From Climacteris rufus (taxonomy: Eukaryota; Chordata; Aves; Passeriformes; Climacteridae), in the NCBI GenBank assembly GCA_013398175.1, contig VZRZ01005138.1:645817-709816 (forward strand): a stretch of DNA of 64,000 nt, in the 5' to 3' direction. Position 1 is the stretch's first letter. Each line of letters opens with the position of its first letter. Below the pieces are notes generated by a model. That model made no database searches, had not been told where the DNA came from, and was given only the letters and a program-made list of their open reading frames with translations. Positions 11,301 to 23,881 of the stretch are shown here, piece by piece. The position numbers and the translations under genes are program-made.

Positions 11301-14300
11301 AGTTCAGAGCAGAGCACAGCTTTGACATGAATCTCCTCACTGTCCCCACACACTGCACCTCGCTTCTTGCAGTCGTGCAGCTACGGAGAGCCCAAAATGC
11401 ATTTTGTTTTGAATGAAATAAAACCCGAGCATGTGCTCCAGGACTGCACCTAAAATGAGCTCCAGCTGCTAATGGGCATTTAGCCCCTGAGAGCAAACTA
11501 GAGCTAGGACACAGTAAGAAAACCTGGAATGCATACTGTGTAGACACCAGTCTGCAGCATCAACCACTTCATTCTGCAACCCTATTCCTATCTGGCCTGT
11601 TTGTCTGCACTACTACTTTATGTAAACAGAGCCTCTCAATGCTCTCATTTGAACCACTCCAAATTGGTCCCACCTACAAACTGAACTCAGCCTCTGGGAC
11701 ACAATGAACTCAGGGGTTAGCTGCTTTATATCATTAGGAAAGACAGGGACTTATCATTCTTTCAGACCATCCATACTTGGATAACACATAAATACTAGTC
11801 ACACCATACAAAAATATGTATATTAGTCACACATTTGTACCATAATACATTACATCCTATTATATCCTAGATATTCCTGGAGATTTTCTAAAAATTCTAG
11901 CTGCTTTTCTTGATTTTGGAGCCTCAGGCTGTTAGAGGTCTTTTTCTGAGTGCAATTTTCACTAAAATCTGAAAGAACTCATTTCTATGTCCATCTGTCC
12001 ATCTTTCATGCCCAATCACATACTGCCATTACTTGTCTTTTTTTTTTTTCCTTCAGAGTCTCTTGCAAGATCCTCTCTATATCCACAGTCATAAATCAGT
12101 GTCTGGGAATGTTCCTGGGCACAAAGATGTTTTCATCTATCCTAACAAAGTGTTACAGCATTTTTTGCCTGTGCTGACTGTCAGTGTCCCAGGCAATTCC
12201 TGGAGAGGCTTTGGAAGTCGGCATGCTCCAGGAGCCATTCCCAGCAGGCAGCCTGCCTGCAGCCAACCTGCTTTGGAGACTAACAGCTTCTGATCATCAG
12301 CACAGGCTGCTTGGTGCCAGCTGGCCTGAGCACCTAGGAATATTCCTGGGTACATTTCATTTGAAAGTACAGACATGTCTCTCCTTTCTGAAGTTAGGTG
12401 CCTATAGGAATCTAATCACTTCTGATGTCAGTGCCCAGGCAGAATGAAGCAAAACAGTGTAGCATCCAAGTAGTTTCAACAAATGCTATTATCTGTCATA
12501 AGGGACTTCCTGGAACAAGAGAGACAAAGCTTAATGCTAACCGTAAAAGGTATGCTGTAGTATGGAGCTATTTATTACAGGTATCAGTGGTTTTTTTTAA
12601 TATTAAAGAACACCTCTTTTTAGTTTCTTTTTTTTTTTTTCCAAATATAGAAGTACAATTACAGCCTTAAAAAAACCAAGAAAATGAACAGTGCTCCAGC
12701 AGAAGACAAAGAATGAGCGGTATCTTCAACCTAGTCTTAAAGCAAGCTCCCATGCCAGGTTTCTCCATTCTATGGCTACTTTACAAAACACAGGGTTCTT
12801 TCAAACTCTTCAAAATGCTGTTGTGGTCTTAAGTAGGAAGCAAAGCAATCTCAGGATGCTATAGAGTTCTCTTATTGACACTTTACTGATACCATGGACA
12901 CTGATACTGACACCAGTACAGACAGACCGTAAAAATCATAACATTTTGATTTAATGTTCCTTTCTAAGTTAAATAACAGCTTTTAAAAGTTAGTGTTGAT
13001 GATTGTTTCCAGCTTGCTTAATGTAATTTGCTATCAATGGTTTATTCCTTAAGAAAACTTTGCTTTAAAGTCTTTAAACATTTCCCCAACAGAAATGAGT
13101 AGATTTGAGGGATCCCCTAACTTCTTTTTGTAGCCATGAAACTGATCTATGTCAAATACTTGGCAGGTCCCAATGACACTACTGGGAGTATGGATCATAT
13201 CTAAAGACCAGCCCAGGCACCTTGTTCCCCTCTTCAAGAGTGAGAAGTAGCTTGAGAATTATAATGTTTCACTTTTTTTCTGAAAATAATACAAACTGAA
13301 TATTCAAGGAATGAGTCTCGGGAACAGAATGTGAACTCATTTTCATTTCCTTTCAGTATTTAATTAGGTTCCTGAAGCCTGCTTCTCAGTGTCTCTGTTT
13401 CTGTTCCAGAAGACAAAAGAAAGAAGATAAAGTGGACACTTGTTTCACATTGTTGTCTTCCCTTGCAAAGGTTTTATGCCACCTTCATCCTTAAAACATC
13501 CCAGCAGTGTCTGTTCACTAATGAACTCCACCTAACTTGCATGTCTCACCTGCACTCTCATTCTCATGCTTTGGGTATGGGACAGGCTGCCTGGTTTTGG
13601 TTAAGTTTTTAGTAATTTCCTTCCTGTAAAAACAAAAGCAAGCAAGCAGCAATATAGATACACTTTAGCACAGAGAAGGTAAAGCTGGAAAAGTGCCTTT
13701 TACTGTCAGGGTGAAAGGCAAAGACACTACCTGAGTCTGAGGTCCTGTGGGAGCTTGTTCCAAAGTTGTGTACGTGCCCCTAAGCCAACTCAGTCACCTT
13801 ACACAGCAGTGTCATAAAAATTGTGCTGCTGAAAATCCAGCAAGCCACGGAGTGAATGGAGGGAGTCACAGACTATTGTCTTCCCTGGGGTTTCAGCATG
13901 TAAGGTACAGAGGATTTTTGTACTGACAGTGCTGAGGAAAAGAGCCAAGCACTGTTCACTGTTCTGTGCCAGGATGGTCCATCTGGGCCTTCCACACCAT
14001 CACCAACACTCCTCATCGCCAGCACATGCAGGGAGCCAAGGAGAAAAAGGAAAAAAAATAATGGAGGCAATAGAGGAGGTCAGTGCTTCACCTGGGATGA
14101 AGATAAATCTTTTCTTCGGTGTGTGCTGAACCTTACAGCTGTGCTGCTCTGTTGGAAAATGCTGGGAATCCAGCCTAGAAAATGGAGGAAGGATGGCCTG
14201 GTGTGCTCACAGCCACCTGCGTTCCCAAGCAGACATGGTGCAGCATTTTCCAGAAGCTGAAGTTTTCCAGAAGATAATTACAACTGCTACTACTTCACAC

Positions 14301-16413
14301 TTCTTGTTCTTTTACCTCTTAGTGGAAGGTAAATCACAGTAATAATAAATCCTTCTGTAGAAATGCAAAGCAAAACTAAGAATGAAATTGATGTCGCAAT
14401 TTTAATTTATCACTGTCATTGTCATTAATTTATACACAAACACTGTGCCATAAGTTTCCACTGAAAGTTAATCTAATTCCTTTCAAGCATTCCCCATGAA
14501 GACCAGATACAGACACTGAGTTTCACACTGTATTTTTTGTATGTCTTAAAAGATTTCCTATTTTTTTAAGTTGGGGAAAAGAACATACTCCTGTAGCAAG
14601 ACAGAGCAAAGTAGATTTCAACCTTTGTTTGAAGTTCCTGATTGCTGTGATAAGGACTGAAGAATAATTTAAGATACCATCAGCTATAATAGATCACAGT
14701 AAAATTTCCAGCTGCCTTTTAAGAAGTCTTACTGTTCTTATGCATATAAAACCATCAGGGGCGCAAACAAAGTTGAACTTTCCGGCTGAGCTCACTCCAC
14801 AATTCGCAGCTTGGTTCTAGCACAGATTACTAAGCTATACGTTATCTTTCAAAAGTTCCTCAAGAACTTAAGCCCAGACAAACACCACAACATGACATTT
14901 TCATGGCTATCCTGCCTCTTTTACAGCCCAGGTCGCACACAGTGGCCAGGACCAGGCCACGAGGGTTATCAGGCTTCACCACAGCAGGGTTCATGGTTTG
15001 GGGCAGCTTGTGCAGAGCACCCCCCAGGGTGGCAGGTGGGGCATGGAGGGCCAGGAACAGCCACCATTGTGGCAGAGAAAACCTGGAAATATTTTTAACC
15101 TCTTTGCAACTGTTTCTTAGAGAGTGAGAAACAATGGGAAAAGCTCCAATGTCCAGCTGATTTTGAAAGGGAAAAAATCCCCACAAATTAGAATGAAAAC
15201 TGTACCTTGCAGAAACTCCTGTCTGTGAGAATGTAAGTAAATATGGTACTCACCAAGTCAGCAGACTTTCCCTCTCTCCTCCTTCACCTTTGAGATGACT
15301 GTTTGTTATATCATATAAAGAAAGCAGCACTACTGAAAACAATTGTGTTGTTTTCTCTGCCAGGTTTTCAGAGAAAGTGGACACATTTTGGGGTGTTACA
15401 GATTTCAAATTAAATAAAGTATCTGCAATTTGCTCGCTACCATTATTATACTATTACTTTCATTGTAATACTACCTAATTACTTAACATTTCATTTTGTA
15501 TGAATAAACACTTTCATCTCTGATCTAGAAATATTTCCCTGGAATCAAGGAAAACATTTTCAATACATAAACATCAGAACTGAGTTTTTTACTGATTGAG
15601 CTAAGAATAGTCTTCAGCAATACACTGGAATTATTTGTTCAAGAAAATGTTTACAAGTACATTAAAATCGAATGTTACATTGACATCAATCAGTACATTA
15701 AAATAAAAATTCTTGATTTTCTTAACTCCAAAAAAAAATTCTATCCCTTCATGACTGTAAAAGCCAAGTATAACCAAAATGCAATAAAACAATCCCTAGC
15801 CTAAAATTTTAATCCGGTTGTTCAATAACTTCTATTTCTTTGCAGTATTTTTACTTTATTGTACTTTTATAATACCCTCAAATATATCTATAAAACTTTA
15901 CAGCCCTTTTCCAACAGCACGTGGGGTGTGGTCTCAAAAGAAGTACGTTTATGAGCTGCAGGACAGGAAGAAAATTAAAGCACCCTTATGAGACTGAGGC
16001 AGGGACACTACAGTTATGAGCTCTGATTTTCATGTATCCACCACTACTTATGCAATTCTTGAGTCTCCAGGTTTTCATTGCAATTGCTTTACAGAACTAT
16101 CTTGTGTTGGACTGCTAACACTGTGCAGTCTCTGAGTGCTTGAAACTGAAAGCAAGTCATGTTGTGACACAGTCCCCTTCACAGCAGCAACTGAGCATAT
16201 CCTGGCTAATGCTTTTGGTCAAGGACTTCACTCCTTGTGCTGGAGAATCCTAAGGGCAGCTCAGCCAGTCAGACACTTTAAATTGAGACCTTTCTCTGTT
16301 GGTGAGCTGGAGACGGTATTTGGAGGGTTAAATTAGAGTCTTACAAAAGATTCTGCTAAAATTTCACTTAAATGAATCTCAATAAATGCTCAACTCTGCA
16401 GTAAATATTATTT

Positions 16414-16442
16414 TCCCAATGTGTGCTGAACATTCCCAATGT
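16414..16442 (+). repeat. Short imperfect direct repeat
   Basis: TTCCCAATGTGTG is present twice, 18-19 bp apart, separated by CTGAACA. A small tandem duplication is the simplest explanation. Confidence 0.5.
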
Positions 16443-19400
16443 GTGTGCCAGTACTCACATAGTCAAAACACTGGTCAAAAATGGAGGCATCCCCTGCCAA
16501 ACTGCCATTTAAGAACTGGTCAGCTAAAGACACTGGATAAAGAGGAATTTTTTTTTTTTTAATGAAGACAGAGAGGCAGACTTTTAAGCTTTTCAGACTG
16601 CATGTTCATCACTCAATTGTTGTTATAAATACCTTTGTAAACTATTCACACTATGCAGACAAAAATAACTCAGCAACAAACAACGGAGAAATAAATTAAG
16701 TCCTGTGGAAAAATGTAAATACTCTTTCTTCTCCATCTGCTTTATCCTGGTAATTAGGTCCAAAATCCAGTAGGAGCCACAGAAGCCCATCCACAGACCA
16801 GGGACTGAAGGTCAAACTACGACAAAATTGCTAACAAAATGGCTGCAGTCTATCGAATGAAAGATCATGACTTTGTTGTGAAGAAAGAGAGGAGAGTTTT
16901 GAAGCATGAGGCATTTAATAACCCTGCTCTGTACCACCCAAAATGGCTCCAAGAGCCTGTGCTCCTTTGGGTACTTTTTAGTGTCTTTATTAAATGGTGA
17001 TTATGAAAGGCACACTCATGCTCCAGTCATTAAAGGATTTTGTGTTGCTCCCATTTTAACTGGTAAGTTTAGAGGCTTCAAAATATCATTTTCCCTAATG
17101 TAAATGGTATGTGAGCTGTTTATAGTTTGGTGATACATTTTTAGTTAAAGAGGAAATACAGATATGTTTGTGCTTATAGAGCCTCATGGGTTTAGCATGA
17201 CTCTTCTGGTTTTCAATTTACAAATGGAAAATTTTGAAATGGACATTTCAAAATGCCAGGGGTGATCAGCATTTGAAAGAGGCTCAGTAAGGGCAGGAAA
17301 AACTGCTGGAGAGTCTGGAATAGACTTTTGGAACTGGAAAGTATGCCTTTGTCATATATTTGATATTATTATTAGTAGTAAACATTCAGAAAATATTAAG
17401 CAACGATTAGCATCTAGGATATAATGCTCTATGCTGTAATGATAGGTAATACAAATAAATAAAATTATAGTTCATAGGTTCTAGACTTCAACTATTTTAA
17501 ACTCAAATTGTCTTGAAGGATTAAAAAAAAGCCCCATATTTCAGTGATATCTTTCTGTGTTTCTCATTAATCCAGACATAAAGTATAAAAAAGATATTTT
17601 ACAGCTTTTATATAAATAAATCATCAACTTGGAAGAAATACAACATAGTAATAGAAAAAATGTATTAATTATCCCAAGCAGTCAAATCAGAAACACACAA
17701 AAGGATTTATGAAAGAACAGATATGATATGACATATCCCAACCAATATATGGGTTATCCAGTGACTGACTTACACTGGATAGTTACAAGTGTAGAAAACA
17801 AAAACACAGCCATGGCATAAAATATAAAAAGAGCTATTTTATTAAAACTTGTCTACTGAGTTGAATGAAGGGCAAACAAGGTCTTACCTATGTGAGGGTT
17901 AGAACCACCTTCTCAATAACAGCCAGGGTAGGTGTTTTTAAACACCAACCACTACAGCACCCAAGTTCAATCAGCCTGAATGAGATCCCAAGAAATCAAT
18001 AAAATTCTTGCCAGGCCACTTCAGACTATTTCAGAGCCCCAGTGTGGAGCAGCAGATTACAGGCTATCTATAATTTTTCCCTGGAATATCCCAAACACAG
18101 TTCCTGGGCCTTAACAAATTCTGTTCAGCATGAATAGGTCAGCACAGCACAGAAATTTCTTTTCTCAACTTCTTCATGTAGAAATGGCGTGCCAAAAGTT
18201 CCTCAGTTACTGGGAACAGTTGCCCTCTGCCAACATATGACTAATGGACAATGAAACAGAAAGACATTTTTAATCCGTTTGTCCATAAAAATGTGGCAAA
18301 CACAGCTCTGACTGCTGAGACACCCACGTGGTTGGATCAAAACCACACAAGACTACAGAGAAACCTTCAAGTATTTTTATAGCAATAAAAATAAAATAAG
18401 TGGGAAAGGTCATAATCATGTTAAGTCTGACCTTACTCTTTAAGCAAAAAGACATTTCAATTGCATAGTATTAAATACTTATAGCTCCAGTCACTTACAG
18501 TAAGTCTGAACACTTTATCAAGATCCAGTGGCTTCCACAAATAGCCCCTCTTGCACAGCCATAATGCTGCAAAGGGCCAGGGACCAGCTTGTCCCTGTGC
18601 AGACAGGAGAAGTCTACAAGTCCAGCACACAGTCCTGGAAACCCAAAATTCCTCCCAGCAGTACTTCCATTAGACACCATGCATTCAAGTTTCAAAAGCC
18701 TACCTTTAATCTCAGCAACACAGCATGAAACCTCCACCATTTCTACAGAAACACTTTTCTTCCAATCAGGATAATTTTTCTCCTACTTTTCCTGAACACT
18801 TTCCCCCCGTCCCCCCAATTCAACTCATTGGTCTCTGCTGAGTTCTCACTCTACATGATAAAATCCCCTTTCTCAACTGATTGCAAACTTCAAATATTTG
18901 TACAATACTGAGTTCTCCACCTCTTATGTTACATGCATCATTTGGGCAGGACACTTTAGGAGTTTTAGCTTCTTTAGCCTTGCCCCATAAATAGCTCCTT
19001 CTAAATTTGTCATACATATGTACACGCCACTACACTATTCTTATGGGCCAAATCTATTCCTAAGAGATTTAAGATATGTTCTTGTCAAACTTCCTCTCAA
19101 AATCAGAGTAAGAATAAAAGAATTATTGGAAACCAGGCTGAAAATGAATTCTGAGTCTGGTATCTATGATCAATACCACAGAATTAGTTTTGCGCTTTCT
19201 TTGCATGAACACTGCAGCCCACAGAGCACCTTGATATCCAAATAAACAGTTTTCTTAGATGAGAAGCTTAAAGGGACAATGATTCTTTCAGAAGCTAAAA
19301 GTCCGGGTCTTTCCTTGCATATCAGTATGTGTATCTGACTAATACCATAAAAAAACCAGGAACACATAAATAAAAGCAGGTTTTACTAATAATAGCTACC

Positions 19401-21369
19401 TGTCAATATAGAAGAGGCCTTTCTGATTGCATAGATGTTTCTAAGCCATCTGGATGTCTGTAGGATACAGCCTGCAACTCCATAAGACTAAACCTCATGT
19501 CAAATCAAGTATTTTACCAGTGCTTAATGAATTAAAAGATGGTTAGAAGTACTGCTTAGAAATACACAATGTTGTTAATAAATGTCTTCTCTCACTAGGG
19601 GTAGATTCTAGAGGAAGAATTTCGTATCATCAGGTTCTCAGACTAGTAATTATAGCTTACATTTTGAAAGCCACAACCTTGCTTTCATGAATGCAATTTG
19701 CATCAAAATCTGCACTTACAAAATCAGGGAGAAGAGTTTGGCACACATAAATTAATTGCTAACCCATTTTCTAGTGCTTGAACTGTAGACAATTAGCTAT
19801 CAATCACTTCTGACCAGGGCTTTCCTCAGTGACGACACAAAGAGTAAGGCTCTGCAAGTAATACCAATCCCACAAATACTGCAGCATCCTAAACATCCCC
19901 AAACTCTGTCTTCACTTGACAAAGAAAATACTCTTTGGCAGTACAAGCTGGTATAGAACTGAAGGTTGAAGAAAGAGGGGGGAGAGGGAGAGGAAAAGAG
20001 AGAGAGACCAATTTGCTCTCAATGAATATGAAAAAGCTGATCTCTGCCATTGAGGAAAATTCTTGCACCAGCAAGTGCTGACTGATTGTGACGAGGAATG
20101 CTTTATCACCCAGATCCAGACACCCTTTCATATGGTGATTATTATTCCTGTCATGACCCTCTGGTCATCAAGCCACAGTGTCTTTTGTCACGAAACAACT
20201 ATCCAATAAGGAATAATCTAGGAATAAGCCTGTAGCATAATATCTTCTGCTTGCTTATACACACAGCAGGAGAAGGAAAATCTTCTTCCTGTGAGTTATT
20301 ACCTGCTCTAATCCACTTTGGAAAATAGCAGTATTTCCTTAATTTTGTGAAGCATGCAAACATATTTTTCACAAATTACAGCTACCTGAATAGCTCAGAC
20401 CAGAGCTGAAAGCAAATCTTAAAACTCTCTCAGGTAGTAATAAAGAGTCCAACATCATCAAATCCACAGCAGTACAGAAATTGTCAAATATTCACATTAC
20501 ACTTGATAAGAAGATGCAAAGACTGAATTGCACGCCAGCTTGCCTCTATGTTTAATTTCATATTATCTTCTATAAGGCTGATGTCTGGCCTAATTCCTGA
20601 TGCTATTCTTGGAGCAACAGCTCTGACAAACAGAGGTAAAACATATAAAGCACCAACAAATATCACACACCACCTAGAACATTAGGTCTGGTTTAGTTCC
20701 TATACAGTTATAGAGACATTCTATATTAACAATACCATCATCCATATCAATATTATCCAACTGCAAAATGCTTTAGAACTCATTTAACCTTCCACACGTT
20801 ATTTCTCTGGCTTTTTCAATTCAGTTCCTTGAGAAAGGGGCTACCTCTCTGCAGTCAGACAACATATACACCATGCTGAAAGCATCTGGGGGACAAGGGC
20901 TGGGAACCCTGCACTGGGAGCAGATGTGAGGAGCCATTTCTGGCCAGAGAAGCCAGTTTTTTTAGTATATTTTCTGTATTTACTACCTATGTAGATCACC
21001 TAACACAAGGACAGTTTTGAATGGTTTTATCCAACTAGCAAGCTCACCCTAAGCAACAAATACAAGAATACATATACAACTGTACAGAATAAAAAATTAA
21101 TGGTGTTAGAGAAGGATGATGCACAGAGACATTATGTGTGACACTGGGGAGGAAGTGGGGGTAAGTGTGCATGGTTAATATGAAAAGATGTCAAAAAAAA
21201 TGAAGCATAATAATAGTGCAATTTATCCTTGCTAAACGTACTGCACTGTGCTATAATTAAATATGAAAACCTAAATTTATCTCTATGTTCGGCTGTCATT
21301 AACTTAACAGGGAGTGCACATGTTCTAATCTAATGGCTGATTTTTTTCTCCATGTGCAGCATATTAAAA

Positions 21370-22110
21370 TGTATATTAGCCTCAAGGTGCATAAACACAA
21401 AATAATAGACCAAAGGTTTTGGCCTGTGGAGAAAAAAATCCATGCTCAAAGGCCGTCAAGTAGCTGGTGATGCAGGGGAGACACTCACTTAGCCTCATTA
21501 AGCCAAAGCTCTCTTTTGCTTGTCTTTTGTTCTGCATGACAGCAGCCTCTTTGTTGTATAATAATTCATTCCAAGTTCGTTCCAAGCTACCGAAACTGGT
21601 GAACTGTGGCCATTTTAATGAGCAGTATTGGTGGTATGCATAATCTGGAAGCCACGTGGACCAGGCAATCACAGAGCACTGCAGCCAGCAAAATGAGATA
21701 CTGTCGAAATCACAAATTTGTCAAGTTGTTTTTGGACAGGGTATTATAATAAGCACTAAAATATGCATCTTATTACTCTGCATCTGCCAGTCAAAGATCA
21801 CTGTAATGAATGCATGCTGCAGGGTATGACCAGGCCGTTTCCCTAAGTAAAACAAACTGCAGAGTACAAAAAAAGAATTATGTATTTTTGGCAGTGCCTG
21901 GATTTTTTTTTTCTTTTTTTTTTAATCCTTTTGCATCAGGAGTTGGATTTTCCTGGCTTGATGTCCACTGCCAGCAGTGAATGCACTAAAACTGCCACAG
22001 CCAAGGAGCTAATGTGAATACATGGTTTCTTAATAGCCACATTTACTGGTTGTGCATCTGAAACTTTAAACTCCAGGCTCGGAACAAATTTAGCATACAG
22101 TACATATACA
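21370..22110. promoter_or_regulatory. Conserved-noncoding-like stretch in intron 20
   Basis: The sequence is of balanced complexity with many homeobox/POU/SOX-type words (CATTTTAATGAG, TATGCATAATC, CTTTGTTGTATAATAATTCATT, CCTTTTGCAT) and no repeats apart from one T-rich run at about 21903-21925. It has the look of vertebrate conserved elements. Conservation cannot be measured here. The 96-codon minus frame at 21672-21382 has no domain. Confidence 0.25.
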
Positions 22111-22796
22111 CCCCACAAAGATTAAACTACTTTAAATACACTTTAATAATCCTGGTTCCTTTTGTTTTATACATTTCTACTGCAAATGGCTTAACCATTA
22201 GGGAAGATACATTTTACGTAACCTGCTCTCTTTGTGAGAAACAGCACTGTAGGTAATCACAACATAAACTTCCATAATAGAACAGTTAGGGGAAAAAAAA
22301 GTATTAAAGTGGTCCTTTTTTCCTACAAATTGGTCAGACTCATAATTGAATTCAGCTTGAAAGGCTGGGAAGTTCACCAACAGCAGCAAACCTGGCAAAT
22401 ATGACTTGTGCAGTGGAGTGCAGAGTCTGCTCTGCTGGTGCTCCCCAGAACATACAGGCGATGCCCCACAGAGAACCACCAGAAGCTCTGCCTGGGGAGA
22501 CCTTTCATCATGAAGTGAGGAGCTGAAAGTCTAAGCGAGGAGCAGAAGGAAAGGACTTATTTCCTTATCTTGAAGATGATGATGCAGATATATTTTGGCA
22601 AAGCCTTATTTTTGGGGAATCCAACAAGCATTTGCGGCAAGAATCCCTGAGTGTGCTGATGCACAGTTCCCACAATATCCTAAACTAAGAGGTTTCTTGA
22701 TCAATACTGGCTTACACTTAACAGGCTTTGTCTGGCTGAGAGCTGTATTTCAGGTGCAAGTTTTAGCTAATGGGAAAGAGCATCAAACAGCTCTAT

Positions 22797-23881
22797 TGGG
22801 TTTGCGTGGCCAGGTTTTGGTAGCAGGGGAGCTACAGGAGGGTTTCTGTGAGAAGCTTCTGCAAGGTCCCCCCATATCTGACAGAGCCAATGCCAGCCAA
22901 CTCCAAGATGGGCCCATGGCTGGCCATGACAGAGCCAATCTGGAATTACAGTAATGTCTCTGTGACAGCATATTTAAGAAGGAAAGAAAAGTTATTCCAC
23001 AGAAGTAATTGCACTCAGAGAAGAGAGGAGTGAAAATATGTGAGAGGAACAACTCTGCAGACACCAGGGTCAGTGGGGAAGGAGGGGCAGGAGGTGCTCC
23101 AGGCACTGGAGTGAAGATTCCCCTGCACTCTGTGGTGCAGACCATGGTGAGGCAGCTGTGCCCCTGCAGCCCATGGTGGTCAACAGGGATGCAGAGATCC
23201 ACCTGGAGTCCATGGAGGAGACCCATGCTGGAGCAGGTGGATTCCTGAGAGAGGGCTGTGACCCTGTGGGAAGCCTTCACTGGAACAGGCTGTGACCTGC
23301 ACACCTGTGGAGAGAGGAGCCCAGAGTGAAGCAGGTTTCCTGGCAGGATCTGTGACCCTGTGAGGGACCCATGCTGGAGCAGCCTATTCGTGACGGACTG
23401 AACCTCATGGAACAGCTGTTCATGAAGAACTGTAGCTTATGGAAAGGACTCCCACTGGAGAGGTTCGTGGAGAGCTGTCTTCCACGGGAGGGACCCTGCA
23501 CTGGATCAGGGGAAGGAGACTCCTCTTCCTGAGCAGTGGGAGAAACAACATATGAACCGACCACAACCTCCATTCCCTGTCTCCCTGAACCACTGGCAGG
23601 GACGAAATCTGGAAAGGAGGGAGGAGTGGAGGAAGAGGTGTTTTTAAGATTTGTTTTGCTTCTCTTTATACTGCCCTGATTTTGATTGGTAATAAATTCA
23701 ATTAGTATCCTGAAATCGAGTCTGTTTTGCCCATTATGGTAATTAGTGAGTAATCCCTCCCAGTCCTTATCTCAGCCCGTGAGCCTTTGGTTATATTTTT
23801 CCTTCCCTGTCCAGCTGTGGAGGGGAGTGATAGGGTGGCTTTGGTGGGTACCAGGCATCCAGCCAGGGTCAACTCACCACA
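22797..23881 (+). mobile_element. Solo LTR of an endogenous retrovirus (passerine-type family)
   Basis: This 1.09-kb block begins TGGGTTTGCGTGGCCAGG and ends GGTCAACTCACCACA, giving the TG...CA ends of an LTR. It has LTR-like regulatory layout on the plus strand: a TATA-like TATTTAAGAA at 22971-22980 and a polyadenylation signal AATAAA at 23691-23696, followed by a GT-rich U5-like tail. The middle is a run of degenerate units built on GACCCATGCTGGAGCAG; ACCCATGCTGGAGCAG occurs exactly at 23221-23236 and 23367-23382. No gag, pol or env sequence and no second LTR lies next to it, so I call it a solo LTR. No convincing target-site duplication is visible. It lies opposite to DPYD transcription. 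Family name and songbird association are from memory. Open frames inside it on both strands are by-products of its low stop density. Confidence 0.82.

Noticed and set aside
12354..12450. GAAGTTAGGTGCCTATAGG stretch resembling ancient reptile/bird repeat words
   Set aside because: The similarity is a short word match only; no boundaries or second copy support an element call.
18820..19020. Possible very old CR1 remnant (AGCCTTGCCCCATAAATAGCTCC)
   Set aside because: The resemblance to antisense CR1 is weak and could be chance.
22783..23304. 173-codon open frame on the minus strand
   Set aside because: It lies antisense inside the solo LTR, has no domain, and reflects the repeat's base composition.
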